A stretch of 22,001 bases of DNA. It comes from Bacteroidales bacterium. Lineage in GTDB: Bacteria > Bacteroidota > Bacteroidia > Bacteroidales > UBA932. The stretch covers positions 1-22,001 of the forward strand of contig JAFYZZ010000077.1 of the NCBI GenBank assembly GCA_017548445.1. The letters run 5' to 3'. The notes beneath the pieces are model-generated. The model saw only the letters and a list, made by a program, of their open reading frames with translations. It was not told where the DNA came from and searched no databases. Of this stretch, positions 1-7,672 are shown piece by piece (within the stretch, counting starts at the first letter, position 1; each line of letters opens with the position of its first letter). A program made the position numbers and the translations under genes.

Positions 1-618
1 CTCTTCGACAAGGAGCTGGTGAACGACACCCTGGGCGAGACGGTCTCCAAGGCCGGCAAGCGCCAGCTGCGCATCGCCGAGACGGAGAAATACGCCCACG
101 TGACCTTCTTCTTCAACGGCGGCCGCGAGCTGCAGTTCGAGAACGAAGACCGCATCCTCGTGAACTCCCCGAAAGTGCCCACCTACGACCTGCTGCCGCA
201 GATGAGCGCCCCCGAGGTGGCCGAGAAACTGATCGACAAGATCAATTCCGAGGTCGAGGACCTCATCATCCTGAACTTCGCCAACGGCGATATGGTGGGC
301 CATACAGGCGTTTACACGGCCGTGACCAAGACGGTCGAGTGCATCGACAAGCTGGTGGGTAAGGTGGTGGAAGCCGCCATCGCGCACGATTACGTCGTAC
401 TGCTGACGGCCGATCACGGCAACGCCGACTATGAGGTGAACCCGGACGGCACGCCGAACACGGCGCACTCCCTGAATACGGTTCAGTTCGTGGTGATGAA
501 CGCCGGCGACGCCGTGAAGACGGTCAAGGACGGCGCCCTGTGCAACGTGGCGCCGACCATCCTGAAGCTGATGGGAATCCCGCAGCCAGCGGCGATGACC
601 GCGGAACCTTTGATCTAA
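1..618 (+). CDS. gpmI: 2,3-bisphosphoglycerate-independent phosphoglycerate mutase, C-terminal part
   Basis: This is the last 205 codons of a cofactor-independent phosphoglycerate mutase, the glycolytic and gluconeogenic enzyme that interconverts 3- and 2-phosphoglycerate using two Mn ions. The frame is open at base 1, so the start and the N-terminal part, including the catalytic serine, lie outside the window. The visible part carries the alkaline-phosphatase-superfamily metal ligands: [10 protein letters not shown] near codons 93-102 and LTADHGNAD near codons 136-144. It also has the family C-terminus, in which [16 protein letters not shown] precedes the stop. The full enzyme is about 505-515 residues, so roughly 60% is missing. 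Its TAA overlaps the stop of the convergent small gene on the minus strand by four bases. Family assignment is very secure. Confidence 0.96.
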   Translation, partial: LFDKELVNDTLGETVSKAGKRQLRIAETEKYAHVTFFFNGGRELQFENEDRILVNSPKVPTYDLLPQMSAPEVAEKLIDKINSEVEDLIILNFANGDMVGHTGVYTAVTKTVECIDKLVGKVVEAAIAHDYVVLLTADHGNADYEVNPDGTPNTAHSLNTVQFVVMNAGDAVKTVKDGALCNVAPTILKLMGIPQPAAMTAEPLI

Positions 619-875
619 TGCTTCGCCGCTCCGGTACTTCCCGGGGCGGCGATCATTTTAAGCCCGCGGACGACCCCGAGGGCGACGCCGGTCCAGCTGA
701 AAGTGTCTGCGCCGCGGCGCAGCAGGTTCGTGGCAAGGTGCGAGGGCGTGTAGTGCGTTTTGAAGCGCTTGAAACGCTTCTCGACGCTCTTGCGCTGTTT
801 CTTGCTGGCGGCGGTGGCGCTGCGGATGGCCTTGTCCAGTTGCACCGTGGTCTTGATGTCTCCGTACTTATTCAT
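615..875 (-). CDS. Small basic hypothetical protein, last gene of the rnr operon
   Basis: An 86-residue protein that I do not recognise. It is rich in Lys, Arg and Ala (for example [18 protein letters not shown] near residues 25-42). The C-terminal half is moderately hydrophobic ([19 protein letters not shown]) but not a convincing membrane helix. Its ATG overlaps the end of the holin-family gene by eight bases (ATGAATAA), so it is probably translationally coupled to it. Its stop overlaps that of convergent gpmI. The coupling, and its place after the YtxH-like and holin-like genes, suggest a cell-envelope role. That is inference from context only. Confidence 0.65.
   Translation of the reverse strand: MNKYGDIKTTVQLDKAIRSATAASKKQRKSVEKRFKRFKTHYTPSHLATNLLRRGADTFSWTGVALGVVRGLKMIAAPGSTGAAKH
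624..651 (+). terminator. Possible hairpin terminator downstream of gpmI
   Basis: CGCCGCTCCGG at 624-634 pairs with CCGGGGCGGCG at 641-651, an 11-bp stem with one G-T pair and a 6-base loop. ATCATTTTA follows, so the T-tract is weak. It starts six bases after the gpmI stop and lies inside the 3' end of the convergent gene. It could end gpmI transcription, or simply be GC-rich coding sequence. Confidence 0.4.
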
Positions 876-1218
876 CGTCGTCGGTATCGTAGAATACGTC
901 GATAAAGAGCTTGACGAAAAGGTTCTTGAAGAGCCGGCTGCGCATCATCCACAGCACGACGAGGACGGCGAGGAATACGGCCGCCACGATGAGCGTACCC
1001 CAGGGGGAACCCACCAGGGCGTTGAGCCATTGCAGCAGGGCGAAGGCGAGCAGCCCCAGCGCGATGGCGAGGACGGCGAAGATCAGCAGGTACGCCAGGG
1101 TCTGGCCGAGGGCCGTGGAGAGTCCCCGCGTGGCTTTGAGCTTGAACTCGTCCACGCGGAGGTCGGCATACTGCCGGGCGTCCTGCAGCAGGTCCTCGAG
1201 CGGTTTCTCCTTGGCCAT
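868..1218 (-). CDS. Phage-holin-superfamily III (Holin-X-like) membrane protein
   Basis: A 116-residue inner-membrane protein. A charged, probably helical N-terminal stretch (residues 1-35, MAKEKPLEDLLQDARQYADL...) is followed by two hydrophobic helices at about 40-66 (LAYLLIFAVLAIALGLLAFALL) and 73-91 (LIVAAVFLAVLVVLWMM), then an acidic tail ending DTDDDE. This is the layout of chromosomal holin-superfamily III/DUF1469-type proteins, which are not phage lysis genes. The open frame extends upstream to 1293. I chose the ATG at 1218 because it is preceded by a GGAGGAG-type ribosome binding site and lies one base after the YtxH-like stop; the extra 25 residues are basic and unlike the family. 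It usually occurs beside YtxH-like genes, as here. Exact function unknown. Confidence 0.8.
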   Translation of the reverse strand: MAKEKPLEDLLQDARQYADLRVDEFKLKATRGLSTALGQTLAYLLIFAVLAIALGLLAFALLQWLNALVGSPWGTLIVAAVFLAVLVVLWMMRSRLFKNLFVKLFIDVFYDTDDDE

Positions 1219-1219
1219 C

Positions 1220-1492
1220 TCAGTCCTCCTCCCCGTCGGTGGTGTTATCTTCCTCTGCGGTTTCGGCGGCGTCCGCTTCCTGCGCTTCCGCACGCTGCTC
1301 TTCGGTCAGGGCGTCCTCCAGTTTGTCCAGGCCGCTTAGGACGGCGTCGCGTCCGTTTTCCAGGACTTCTGCGCCTTTTTCTTTGAGGTCTTCAACGACC
1401 TTCGCGCCCTTCTCCGTCTTGGAGAGGACGGCCAGTGCGACGCCGGTGGCGATACCGGCGACGAACGCGAAAAATGAATTGCCGTGTGCCAT
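1220..1492 (-). CDS. YtxH-like membrane-anchored protein
   Basis: A 90-residue protein with a short N-terminal membrane segment ([17 protein letters not shown], residues 7-23). The helix [20 protein letters not shown] follows, and the second half is very acidic ([19 protein letters not shown]...). The glycine-rich membrane helix followed by a K/E-rich amphipathic helix is the signature of the YtxH/gas-vesicle-protein-like family, a small envelope-associated group often linked to stress. It begins two bases after the rnr stop and ends one base before the holin-like start, so the genes form one operon. No enzymatic function is implied. Confidence 0.8.
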   Translation of the reverse strand: MAHGNSFFAFVAGIATGVALAVLSKTEKGAKVVEDLKEKGAEVLENGRDAVLSGLDKLEDALTEEQRAEAQEADAAETAEEDNTTDGEED

Positions 1493-1494
1493 AA

Positions 1495-3639
1495 TTATTG
1501 CGGATTTTCAATGAGTTCGTAATCCAGGATGCGCTGCTCGAGGTTGGCGCTCGCCACGCGGATGCGCACCGGGTCGCCCAGACGGAAGATCTTGTGGCGA
1601 CGCTTGCCCACCAGGCGGTAGTGCACCTCGTCGAATTCGAAGAAGTCGGAACGGATGTCGCGGATGGACACCATCCCTTCGATCTTCGTGGGTTCGATCT
1701 CGACGTACATTCCCCATTCGGTGATGCCGGACACGTGGCCGTCGAATTCCTGCCCGATCTTGTCCATCATAAACTCCACCAGCTTGTACTTGATGGAGGT
1801 GCGCTCGGCGTCCGCCGCTACGAGTTCGCGTTCGGAGGCGTGGCGGCACTCCTCCTCGAACTGCTCCCGCTTGCGGCTCTCCGCCCCGCCCAGATAAAGG
1901 GCCAGCAGGCGGTGCACCATCAGGTCCGGATAGCGCCGGATGGGGGAGGTGAAGTGCGTGTAGAACTTGAACGCCAGGCCGTAGTGGCCGATATTGTCGG
2001 TGCTGTAGCAGGCCTTGGCCATCGCCCGGAGGGCCAGGTTCTCCATCGCGGCCGACTCCGGCTTGCCCTTGGCGGCGTCCAGCAGGACGGTCAGCGATTT
2101 GGCCGCCGCCCGCCCGCCGGTGGGCGCGTCGGTGGGTATCCTGTAGCCGAAGCCTTTGGCGAAGGTGTAGAAGTTCTCGAGTTTCAGCTCGTTGGGCTCG
2201 CCGTGGATACGGTACACGAAGGTCTTGGCGTTTTTCTGCGCCACGCCGTTCATCTGCCCGCCGGTGGCTACGAACTCCGCCACCGTGCGGTTCGCGAGCA
2301 GCATAAATTCCTCGATGAGCCAGTTGGCCTCCTTGGACACCTTCTGGTATACCCGCAGCGGCTTCCCCGTCTCGTCCACCTCCACTTTCATCTCCGGCCG
2401 GTCGAAATCGATCGCCCCGTTCTTCCGCTCGTTCGACTTTAGGATCCCCGCCAGCTTGTTCAGCGTCTGGATCGCCTCGGTCAGTTTCGGATCGGAGGCG
2501 GCAACTGCCTCCGGAAACACTGCCACCCTCGGCACGTTAAGAGGGAGGGGCCCATCGTCAGATGGGAGGGGTCCGGCAACGCCGGACGTTTCAGGAGGCA
2601 GTTGGCCGCCTCCGGCCGCCTGTTCGATGATCTGCTGGGCCTGGTCGTAGTCGAGCCGGTAGTCGGAATTGATGACGGTGCGCCCCAGCCACCGCGACTT
2701 GATCTCGGCCTTGGGCGACATCTCGAACACGGCCGAGAACGTCAGCTTGTCCTCGTGCGGCCGCAGCGAACAAAGCTTGTTGCAGAGTTTCTCCGGCAGC
2801 ATCGGTACGGTGCGGTCCACCAGATAGACGGACGTACCGCGCTCGCGCGCCTCCTTGTCCACGGCCGAGCCGGGCTTCACGTACCAGGACACGTCGGCAA
2901 TGTGCACGCCGATCTCATAGTTGCCGTTCTGCAACGGCTTGAACGACAGCGCGTCGTCGAAATCCTTCGCATCCGCGGGGTCGATCGTGAAGGTGAAGGT
3001 CTGCCGGAAATCCTTGCGGCCCTTCAGGTCCGCGTCGGTGATGTCGTCGGGAATGCCGTCCGCGGCGTTCTCCACCTCGGGCGAGAACCTGTAGGGGAGG
3101 TTGAACTCCGCGAGGATGGCGTGCATCTCGGTCTCGTTCTCGCCGGGCACGCCGAGCACGTCCACCAGGTGTCCGGAAGGCTCCGGATCGCGGCGGTCCC
3201 AGCGGTCCACGACCGCGGCGACCTTCATTCCCTCCTGCGCTCCCATCGCGGCCGCCTCCTCGGCGTCCACGCGGATGTCGTAGGGCATCGACTTGCTCTG
3301 CATCAGTACCCAGGCACGGGCGCCGACGGTATGGTAATAGCCCACGAAGGGGCGCTCCGAGCGTTCGAGGATCTCCACGACCTCGCCCTCGCGGCGCCGG
3401 TTGTCCCGGCCTTTTTCCCGCGTCACGGCTATCCGGACGGTATCGCCGTTCAGGGCGTGACGCGTCTTGGCGGCCTTGACGAAGACATCGTCGTCCTGGC
3501 CCTCGATGAGCACGAAGACATAGCCTTCGCGCGTCATCTGCACCTTCCCGACATACATCGGGAACACTTTTCTGCTGCTTTCGCCGGCCCTTTTTCTGCC
3601 TTTGGATGCCTGCCGGCCTTTTCCACTTCTTTTTTGCAT
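1495..3639 (-). CDS. rnr: Ribonuclease R (RNB-family 3'-5' exoribonuclease) with an in-frame insert
   Basis: This is a processive 3'-5' exoribonuclease that degrades structured RNA. In order it has a basic N-terminal tail ([19 protein letters not shown]), cold-shock-type RNA-binding domains to about residue 190, the RNB catalytic domain with [16 protein letters not shown] near residue 225 (metal-binding aspartates), the family motifs HIADVSWYV and [17 protein letters not shown], and a C-terminal S1 domain ([17 protein letters not shown]). At about 714 residues it is near the usual length. The frame can start at GTG 3648, ATG 3645 or ATG 3639. I chose 3639 because a -7 box ends at 3648, which would put transcription initiation near 3641. 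Residues of about 342-382 ([20 protein letters not shown] and following) are a low-complexity insert encoded by a palindromic element. They lie where relatives have a short loop, after the [10 protein letters not shown] helix. Confidence 0.95.
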   Translation of the reverse strand: MQKRSGKGRQASKGRKRAGESSRKVFPMYVGKVQMTREGYVFVLIEGQDDDVFVKAAKTRHALNGDTVRIAVTREKGRDNRRREGEVVEILERSERPFVGYYHTVGARAWVLMQSKSMPYDIRVDAEEAAAMGAQEGMKVAAVVDRWDRRDPEPSGHLVDVLGVPGENETEMHAILAEFNLPYRFSPEVENAADGIPDDITDADLKGRKDFRQTFTFTIDPADAKDFDDALSFKPLQNGNYEIGVHIADVSWYVKPGSAVDKEARERGTSVYLVDRTVPMLPEKLCNKLCSLRPHEDKLTFSAVFEMSPKAEIKSRWLGRTVINSDYRLDYDQAQQIIEQAAGGGQLPPETSGVAGPLPSDDGPLPLNVPRVAVFPEAVAASDPKLTEAIQTLNKLAGILKSNERKNGAIDFDRPEMKVEVDETGKPLRVYQKVSKEANWLIEEFMLLANRTVAEFVATGGQMNGVAQKNAKTFVYRIHGEPNELKLENFYTFAKGFGYRIPTDAPTGGRAAAKSLTVLLDAAKGKPESAAMENLALRAMAKACYSTDNIGHYGLAFKFYTHFTSPIRRYPDLMVHRLLALYLGGAESRKREQFEEECRHASERELVAADAERTSIKYKLVEFMMDKIGQEFDGHVSGITEWGMYVEIEPTKIEGMVSIRDIRSDFFEFDEVHYRLVGKRRHKIFRLGDPVRIRVASANLEQRILDYELIENPQ
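2493..2614. repeat. Inverted-repeat-bounded palindromic element inside rnr
   Basis: A 122-bp element with near-perfect terminal inverted repeats: 2493-2518 on the left matches the reverse complement of 2588-2614 with one gap and one mismatch. Each end is itself a hairpin (GGAGGC at 2494-2499 with GCCTCC at 2507-2512; GGAGGC at 2594-2599 with GCCTCC at 2608-2613). Three more small palindromes lie inside: TGCC/GGCA at 2521-2534, CCCATC/GATGGG at 2551-2566 and GTCCGGC/GCCGGAC at 2571-2587. Two near-direct GGGAGGGG blocks flank the middle hairpin. It is read through in frame by rnr and adds about 40 residues. No ORF of its own is visible. It resembles in concept the Rickettsia palindromic elements that insert in frame in genes; kinship is not claimed. 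Confidence 0.75.
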
Positions 3640-3647
3640 AATCATCA

Positions 3648-3655
3648 CAAAGGTA
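3648..3655 (-). promoter_or_regulatory. Candidate -7 box of the rnr operon
   Basis: TACCTTTG on the minus strand fits the Bacteroidota -7 consensus TAnnTTTG. Its last base is the first base of the most upstream possible rnr start (GTG). Transcription starting 5-8 bases later would fall at about the ATG at 3639, giving a leaderless or nearly leaderless mRNA. No convincing -33 TTTG is seen. Confidence 0.5.
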
Positions 3656-3678
3656 AAGAAATATCCGCAGAAAATTGT

Positions 3679-3686
3679 TATCTTCG
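3679..3686 (+). promoter_or_regulatory. Candidate -7 box of the apt operon
   Basis: TATCTTCG lies 17 bases before the apt ATG, within the 64-bp divergent rnr/apt intergenic region. It is preceded at 3669-3677 by CAGAAAATT, the same A-rich motif that precedes the cysS -7 box. No clear -33 TTTG is seen. Confidence 0.55.
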
Positions 3687-3703
3687 TATGTCGTTAGTTA
3701 CCT

Positions 3704-4228
3704 ATGAATACAGAAAAGCTGAAAGCCAGTCTCCGGACTGTTCCGGATTTTCCGGTCAAAGGCATCCTGTTCTGGGATGTCACCACAATGTTCAAGGATG
3801 CCGGGTGCCTGCGGGAACTCGAAGAAACGCTCTACCAGCTCTATAAAGACAAGGGAATCACGAAGGTCGTGGGACTGGAGTCCCGGGGCTTCGTGATGGG
3901 CCCCGCCCTGGCCATCCGGTTGGGAGCCGGTTTCGTGATGGCCCGCAAGCCGGGCAAACTGCCTGCCGAGACGCTCTCCGAAACCTATGACAAGGAGTAC
4001 GGGCACGACACAATCGAGATCCATAAGGACGCCATCACGCCGGACGACGTGGTGCTCATCCACGACGACCTCCTGGCTACGGGCGGCACCGTGGCGGCCG
4101 CGGCGCGGCTGGTCAGCCAGTTCAATCCCAAGCGTACGCTCATCAATTTCATCATCGAAATCGAAGAGCTGGAAGGCCGGAAGGTCCTGCCGGAAGGCGT
4201 TGAGGTGACTTCGGTCATCAAGGTTTGA
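3704..4228 (+). CDS. apt: Adenine phosphoribosyltransferase
   Basis: A 174-residue cytoplasmic purine-salvage enzyme that makes AMP and pyrophosphate from adenine and PRPP. It begins with the family N-terminus (LKASLRTVPDFPVKGILFWDVTTMFKD). It also carries the adenine-site motif GLESRGFVMGPALAIRLG (around residues 61-78) and the PRPP-binding loop VVLIHDDLLATGGT (Asp121 and Asp122). Length is normal. The ATG lies 17 bases after a TATCTTCG box. The next gene encodes a predicted outer-membrane channel and the one after a purine permease, so the cluster appears to combine uptake across both membranes with trapping of the base as a nucleotide. Identification is secure. Confidence 0.97.
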   Translation: MNTEKLKASLRTVPDFPVKGILFWDVTTMFKDAGCLRELEETLYQLYKDKGITKVVGLESRGFVMGPALAIRLGAGFVMARKPGKLPAETLSETYDKEYGHDTIEIHKDAITPDDVVLIHDDLLATGGTVAAAARLVSQFNPKRTLINFIIEIEELEGRKVLPEGVEVTSVIKV

Positions 4229-4251
4229 AAAACTCAACATATACCCATAAG

Positions 4252-5001
4252 ATGAAAAAAGTATTCTTGATGGCGGTAACTTCCGCCGCGTTGTTCTTTG
4301 CTCAAGGAGCAAAAGCGCAGACCAACCTCCAGATCTTCTACGACTTCGGGCCGGACCGCCAGCACGTGACCACGACCTTCGAAGGGTTCTACAACGACAA
4401 TTGGGGAAACACCTTCTTCTTCATCGACCACGATTACAACACGCGGGACAATAACAACAAGGTGTATGCGCCCAGCGGCACCTACTTCGAGATCGCCCGT
4501 TGCCTGAACTTCTGGCAGGAGAGCGCCCTCGCCCCGCTGAGCTTCCAGGTGGAGTACAACGCCGGCGTGTATAACGGTTTCACCATCAACAGCGCCTTCC
4601 TCGTGGGCCTGGACTATTTCCTGCACAGCGCGGACTTCAACAATACCTTCAATTTCAAGGTCCTCTACAAGAAGATCACCTATACCACGCAGACGACCCC
4701 GCTGCAGTTCACCTTCGTGTGGGGCTTTCAGGACCTCTTCGGCGCGAAGGGCCTGCGCTTCTCCGGCTTCGCCGACTTCTGGTGGGAGGACCATACCCTC
4801 TTCGCGGACCACAACGGCGTCATCCTGCCTGAGACGTCCCACACCGTGTTCATCTCCGAACCCCAGCTGTGGTACAACCTCGGCCAGCATATGGGTGTCG
4901 ACAACTTCAACATCGGCGGCGAGGTGGAACTCTCCTACGATTTCGGTACCTCCAAGGGCTTCTGGGCCCGTCCCTGCCTCGGTGTCAAGTGGGTATTCTA
5001 A
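4252..5001 (+). CDS. DUF5020/Tsx-like outer-membrane beta-barrel protein
   Basis: A 249-residue exported protein. Residues 1-23 (MKKVFLMAVTSAALFFAQGAKAQ) form a Sec signal peptide with an AKAQ cleavage site. The mature part is rich in alternating aromatic and polar residues, as in small beta-barrels (LQIFYDFG, NTFFFIDHDYN, FSGFADFWWED), and ends in an aromatic residue (VKWVF). It resembles the Bacteroidales DUF5020 family, distantly related to Tsx nucleoside channels. The frame is open back to a TTG at 4225 inside the apt stop, but the ATG at 4252 gives a clean signal peptide, so I use it. It lies between apt and an NCS2 purine permease, which supports a nucleoside or nucleobase channel role. 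The substrate is inference. Confidence 0.8.
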   Translation: MKKVFLMAVTSAALFFAQGAKAQTNLQIFYDFGPDRQHVTTTFEGFYNDNWGNTFFFIDHDYNTRDNNNKVYAPSGTYFEIARCLNFWQESALAPLSFQVEYNAGVYNGFTINSAFLVGLDYFLHSADFNNTFNFKVLYKKITYTTQTTPLQFTFVWGFQDLFGAKGLRFSGFADFWWEDHTLFADHNGVILPETSHTVFISEPQLWYNLGQHMGVDNFNIGGEVELSYDFGTSKGFWARPCLGVKWVF

Positions 5002-5012
5002 GTCGCTGACCT

Positions 5013-6335
5013 ATGGCTAATTTCCTGCAGAAGGCGTTCGGCCTGGATCCGGAGAAGCACAGTGTCCGGACCGAAATCGTGGCGGGTATCACCACGTTCC
5101 TGACGATGGCCTACATCCTGGCCGTCAACCCCAGCATTTTCGGCGCGCTTGACGGAATGCCCAACGGCGCCGTCTTCACGGCCACCGCCCTGGCCTCCAT
5201 CATCGCCACCCTGGTGATGGCGTTCTATGCCAAGAAGCCGTTCGCCCTGGCCCCGGGTATGGGCCTGAACGCCTTCTTCGTGTATACTGTCTGCCTGACG
5301 ATGGGCCACAGCTGGCAGTTCGCCCTCACCGCGGTACTCATCGAAGGCTTCATCTTCGTGATCCTGACTCTGACGAAGGTCCGTTCGTGGATCCTGAACG
5401 CCATTCCGGCTTCGCTGAAGAACGCCATCGGCGCGGGCATCGGCCTGTTCATCGCCTTCATCGGAATGCAGAACGCCGGCCTGATCGTGAACTCCGACGC
5501 CACCCTCGTGGTGCTCGGCGACGTCTGCCACGGCTCCGGCCTGCTGGCCGTGATCGGCCTCGTGATCACCGGCGCCCTGGTGGTGCTGGGCGTCAAGGGC
5601 GGCATCCTCATCGGCATCATCGTCACGGCGCTGCTCGGCCTGCTCATCAAGGACCCGGCCACGGGCGCCGCGCTGACGCAGTTTACCGGCTTTATGTCCA
5701 CGCCGCCGAGCGTGGAGCCGATCTTCTGCCAGTTCCAGTTCGGTGAAATCCTGTCCTGGGATATGCTGGCCGTGGTGTTCACCTTCCTGTTCATCGATAT
5801 GTTCGACACGATGGGCACCGTGATCGGCGTGAGCCAGCGTGCCGGTATGGTGGACGAGAAGGGCAACGTGGACAAGATCGAGCGCATCTTTATGGCCGAC
5901 GCCATCGGTACGATGTGCGGCTCCTGCCTCGGCACCTCCACCACCACGACCTATGTCGAGAGTTCCTCCGGCGTGGCTGCCGGCGGCCGCACGGGCCTTA
6001 CGGCCTTCTCCACGGCCGTCTGCTTCGCCATCGCGCTGCTCTTCGCCCCGGTATTCCTGGGCATCCCGAGCGCCGCGACCGCACCGGCCCTCATCGTCGT
6101 GGGTATGATGATGATGCAGCCCGTCACCAAGATCGACTGGACCAACTATCGCGAGGCGCTGCCGGCCTTCCTGACCATCATCCTGATGCCGGTGGCCTAC
6201 AGCATTTCCGACGGTATCCTGATCGGCGTGATCGCTTACGTGCTGATGAACGCCCTGACCGGCAAGGCCAAGGACATTTCCGTCACGATGTGGGTGCTGG
6301 CCGTGCTGTTCATCCTGCGCTACATCTTTATATAG
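5013..6335 (+). CDS. NCS2 family (AzgA-type) purine permease
   Basis: A 440-residue inner-membrane transporter, predicted to import adenine, guanine or hypoxanthine by proton symport. It shows the AzgA subgroup pattern: an N-terminal EIVAGITTFLTMAYILAVNP, then ALAPGMGLNAFFVYTVC, KNAIGAGIGLFIAFIGMQNAG, the FLFIDMFDTMGTVIGV segment, and DAIGTMCGSCLGTSTTTTYVESS, which contains substrate-site residues of the family. About 12-14 membrane segments are expected. The start follows the outer-membrane gene by 11 bases. Together with apt and the DUF5020 gene it forms an uptake-and-salvage operon. Family very sure; exact base specificity not determinable here. Confidence 0.94.
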   Translation: MANFLQKAFGLDPEKHSVRTEIVAGITTFLTMAYILAVNPSIFGALDGMPNGAVFTATALASIIATLVMAFYAKKPFALAPGMGLNAFFVYTVCLTMGHSWQFALTAVLIEGFIFVILTLTKVRSWILNAIPASLKNAIGAGIGLFIAFIGMQNAGLIVNSDATLVVLGDVCHGSGLLAVIGLVITGALVVLGVKGGILIGIIVTALLGLLIKDPATGAALTQFTGFMSTPPSVEPIFCQFQFGEILSWDMLAVVFTFLFIDMFDTMGTVIGVSQRAGMVDEKGNVDKIERIFMADAIGTMCGSCLGTSTTTTYVESSSGVAAGGRTGLTAFSTAVCFAIALLFAPVFLGIPSAATAPALIVVGMMMMQPVTKIDWTNYREALPAFLTIILMPVAYSISDGILIGVIAYVLMNALTGKAKDISVTMWVLAVLFILRYIFI

Positions 6336-6342
6336 CGCTTTT

Positions 6343-6789
6343 GTGAAAACCGTTTTCGCGAATACGAAACATCCTAAAAGGATCAAATGGACGACGATGC
6401 TGGCGGTTTTCGCCGGCATCGCCGCCTTTGTCCTGTGCCTCGTGTTCTGGCAAGACGTGATGGATTTAAGCTGGGTTTTCCCGATCTGCTGGTCCCTGTT
6501 TTATTTCGGATTCGTCTTCAGGGAGTACAAACTGCGTTCCTATGAGATTGACGATGAGGCGGATACGCTGACGGATAGCCAACAGAAGAAATACCCGCTC
6601 AAGCTGTCGGAGCTGGCGACGCTTACCTATAGGGAAAGCAAAAAGGGCCGGTTCCGCTCTCTGCTCGTTCACGATGCCGGTACCGGTTTCATTGATGTCC
6701 GCACCTCTCGGGAGAACGCCGATGGAATCGTCGCTCGGATCCGCGAGATCAATCCCGCCGTCGAAGTCAAGCACGCCAATTATCTCTGA
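6343..6789 (+). CDS. Small hypothetical membrane protein
   Basis: A 148-residue protein I do not recognise. A basic N-terminus (residues 1-17) is followed by two membrane helices (about 19-36, MLAVFAGIAAFVLCLVFW, and 44-58, VFPICWSLFYFGFVF). A cytoplasmic-looking domain follows, with YEIDDEADTLTDSQQKKYPLKLSELATL and a C-terminal beta/alpha stretch (LLVHDAGTGFIDVRTSRENADGIVARIREIN). This layout, two helices plus a small PH-like domain, is common in uncharacterised envelope proteins. The start is GTG at 6343, eight bases after the permease stop; a later ATG at 6397 would remove the basic segment. Lower GC than the permease. Confidence 0.7.
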   Translation: MKTVFANTKHPKRIKWTTMLAVFAGIAAFVLCLVFWQDVMDLSWVFPICWSLFYFGFVFREYKLRSYEIDDEADTLTDSQQKKYPLKLSELATLTYRESKKGRFRSLLVHDAGTGFIDVRTSRENADGIVARIREINPAVEVKHANYL

Positions 6790-6793
6790 GAAA

Positions 6794-7669
6794 ATGAAAC
6801 TGAGTCGTATTATCGTTCTGGCCGCAGGGGCCCTGCTGTTGGTGGCCTGCGGCGATGCCAATCAAAGATATGTCCGCCAGGGCGTCTTCCTGATGGACAA
6901 GATGGGCCTGTTTGCCGAGGGTCCCGAATGGGCGGCGGCGAAAAAGGAGGCCCTGCAGGCGACCCCGGCCAGTCTGGACGAGGCGCAGGATGTCGTCCGG
7001 GCCGCCTTGAAGGTGGCCGGCGGCAAGCATTCATTCATCTATAAGTCCGAGGACGTGCAAGAGGACGCCGTGAAGGAATGGGAAAAGCCTTCGGTCCGCA
7101 TGGAAGACGGCATCGCCATCTTCAATCTCCCGCCCTTTTCCGGCAATACCGACGAAGGGGTGAAATATGCGCAGACGGTCCTGGAGGGTGTTCCGGACAA
7201 CGTCCGGGGTGTCGTCATCGACCTTCGGGGAAACACCGGAGGCAATATGTATCCGATGATCGCCGCCGTACACCGTTTCCTGCCGGACGACGTGGTCCTG
7301 CGTTTCCGCAGCCGGAAACGGACGCAGCAGCTGACGGCTTCCTTTATCGTCCGGACTGCCGGACTGCAGTCCCTGGACCCGATAGACTGCCCCGTCGCGC
7401 TGCTGACGGACGATCATACGGCGAGTTCCGGTGAGGCGACCCTAATCTGCTTCCGCGGCCTGGAGAAAGCCCGCGTGTTCGGGGCTCCGACCGCCGGGTA
7501 TGCCTCCGCCAATGCGCCTTTCCCGATGCCGGACGGCTCGAAACTGGTCCTTACCACCAGCTGTGACGTGGCGCGCACCGGCGAGGAGTTCTGTGACGAT
7601 CCGATTGCCCCGGACGTCCTGACGGAGACTCCGCTGGAAGACGCCCTTGCCTGGTTGAACGGTAGGTAA
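6794..7669 (+). CDS. S41 family peptidase-like lipoprotein
   Basis: A 291-residue predicted lipoprotein with signal MKLSRIIVLAAGALLLVACG; the lipobox LVAC puts the lipidated Cys at 19. The core matches the tail-specific (C-terminal processing) protease fold: DGIAIFNLPPFSG, the VVIDLRGNTGGNMYPMIAAVHRF strand-loop, LLTDDHTASSGEATLICFRGL carrying the likely nucleophile serine in TASSGE (residues 209-214), and GAPTAGYASANAPFPMPDGS. No PDZ domain is visible, and the protein is much shorter than CtpA/Prc, so it belongs to the short S41 type. The catalytic lysine was not identified with certainty. The start at 6794 is four bases after the previous stop. It is convergent with rdgB, with a three-base gap. 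Substrate unknown. Confidence 0.85.
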   Translation: MKLSRIIVLAAGALLLVACGDANQRYVRQGVFLMDKMGLFAEGPEWAAAKKEALQATPASLDEAQDVVRAALKVAGGKHSFIYKSEDVQEDAVKEWEKPSVRMEDGIAIFNLPPFSGNTDEGVKYAQTVLEGVPDNVRGVVIDLRGNTGGNMYPMIAAVHRFLPDDVVLRFRSRKRTQQLTASFIVRTAGLQSLDPIDCPVALLTDDHTASSGEATLICFRGLEKARVFGAPTAGYASANAPFPMPDGSKLVLTTSCDVARTGEEFCDDPIAPDVLTETPLEDALAWLNGR

Positions 7670-7672
7670 TTC

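Noticed and set aside
868..1218. Phage lysis gene or prophage remnant suggested by the holin-family protein
   Set aside because: No other phage genes are nearby, and the protein is of the chromosomal holin-superfamily III type, in an operon with rnr and a YtxH-like gene.
2493..2614. CRISPR-like repeat array within rnr
   Set aside because: The element is inverted-repeat structured and single; there are no regularly spaced direct repeats with unique spacers anywhere in the window.
2602..3846. A long plus-strand open frame across rnr and into apt
   Set aside because: It runs antisense to conserved RNase R domains and through the divergent promoter region; no recognisable domain.
4998..6419. 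A 473-codon minus-strand open frame opposite the NCS2 permease
   Set aside because: Its translation is extremely rich in His, Asp, Gln and Gly, typical of antisense to a GC-rich membrane protein. The sense strand has a full family match.
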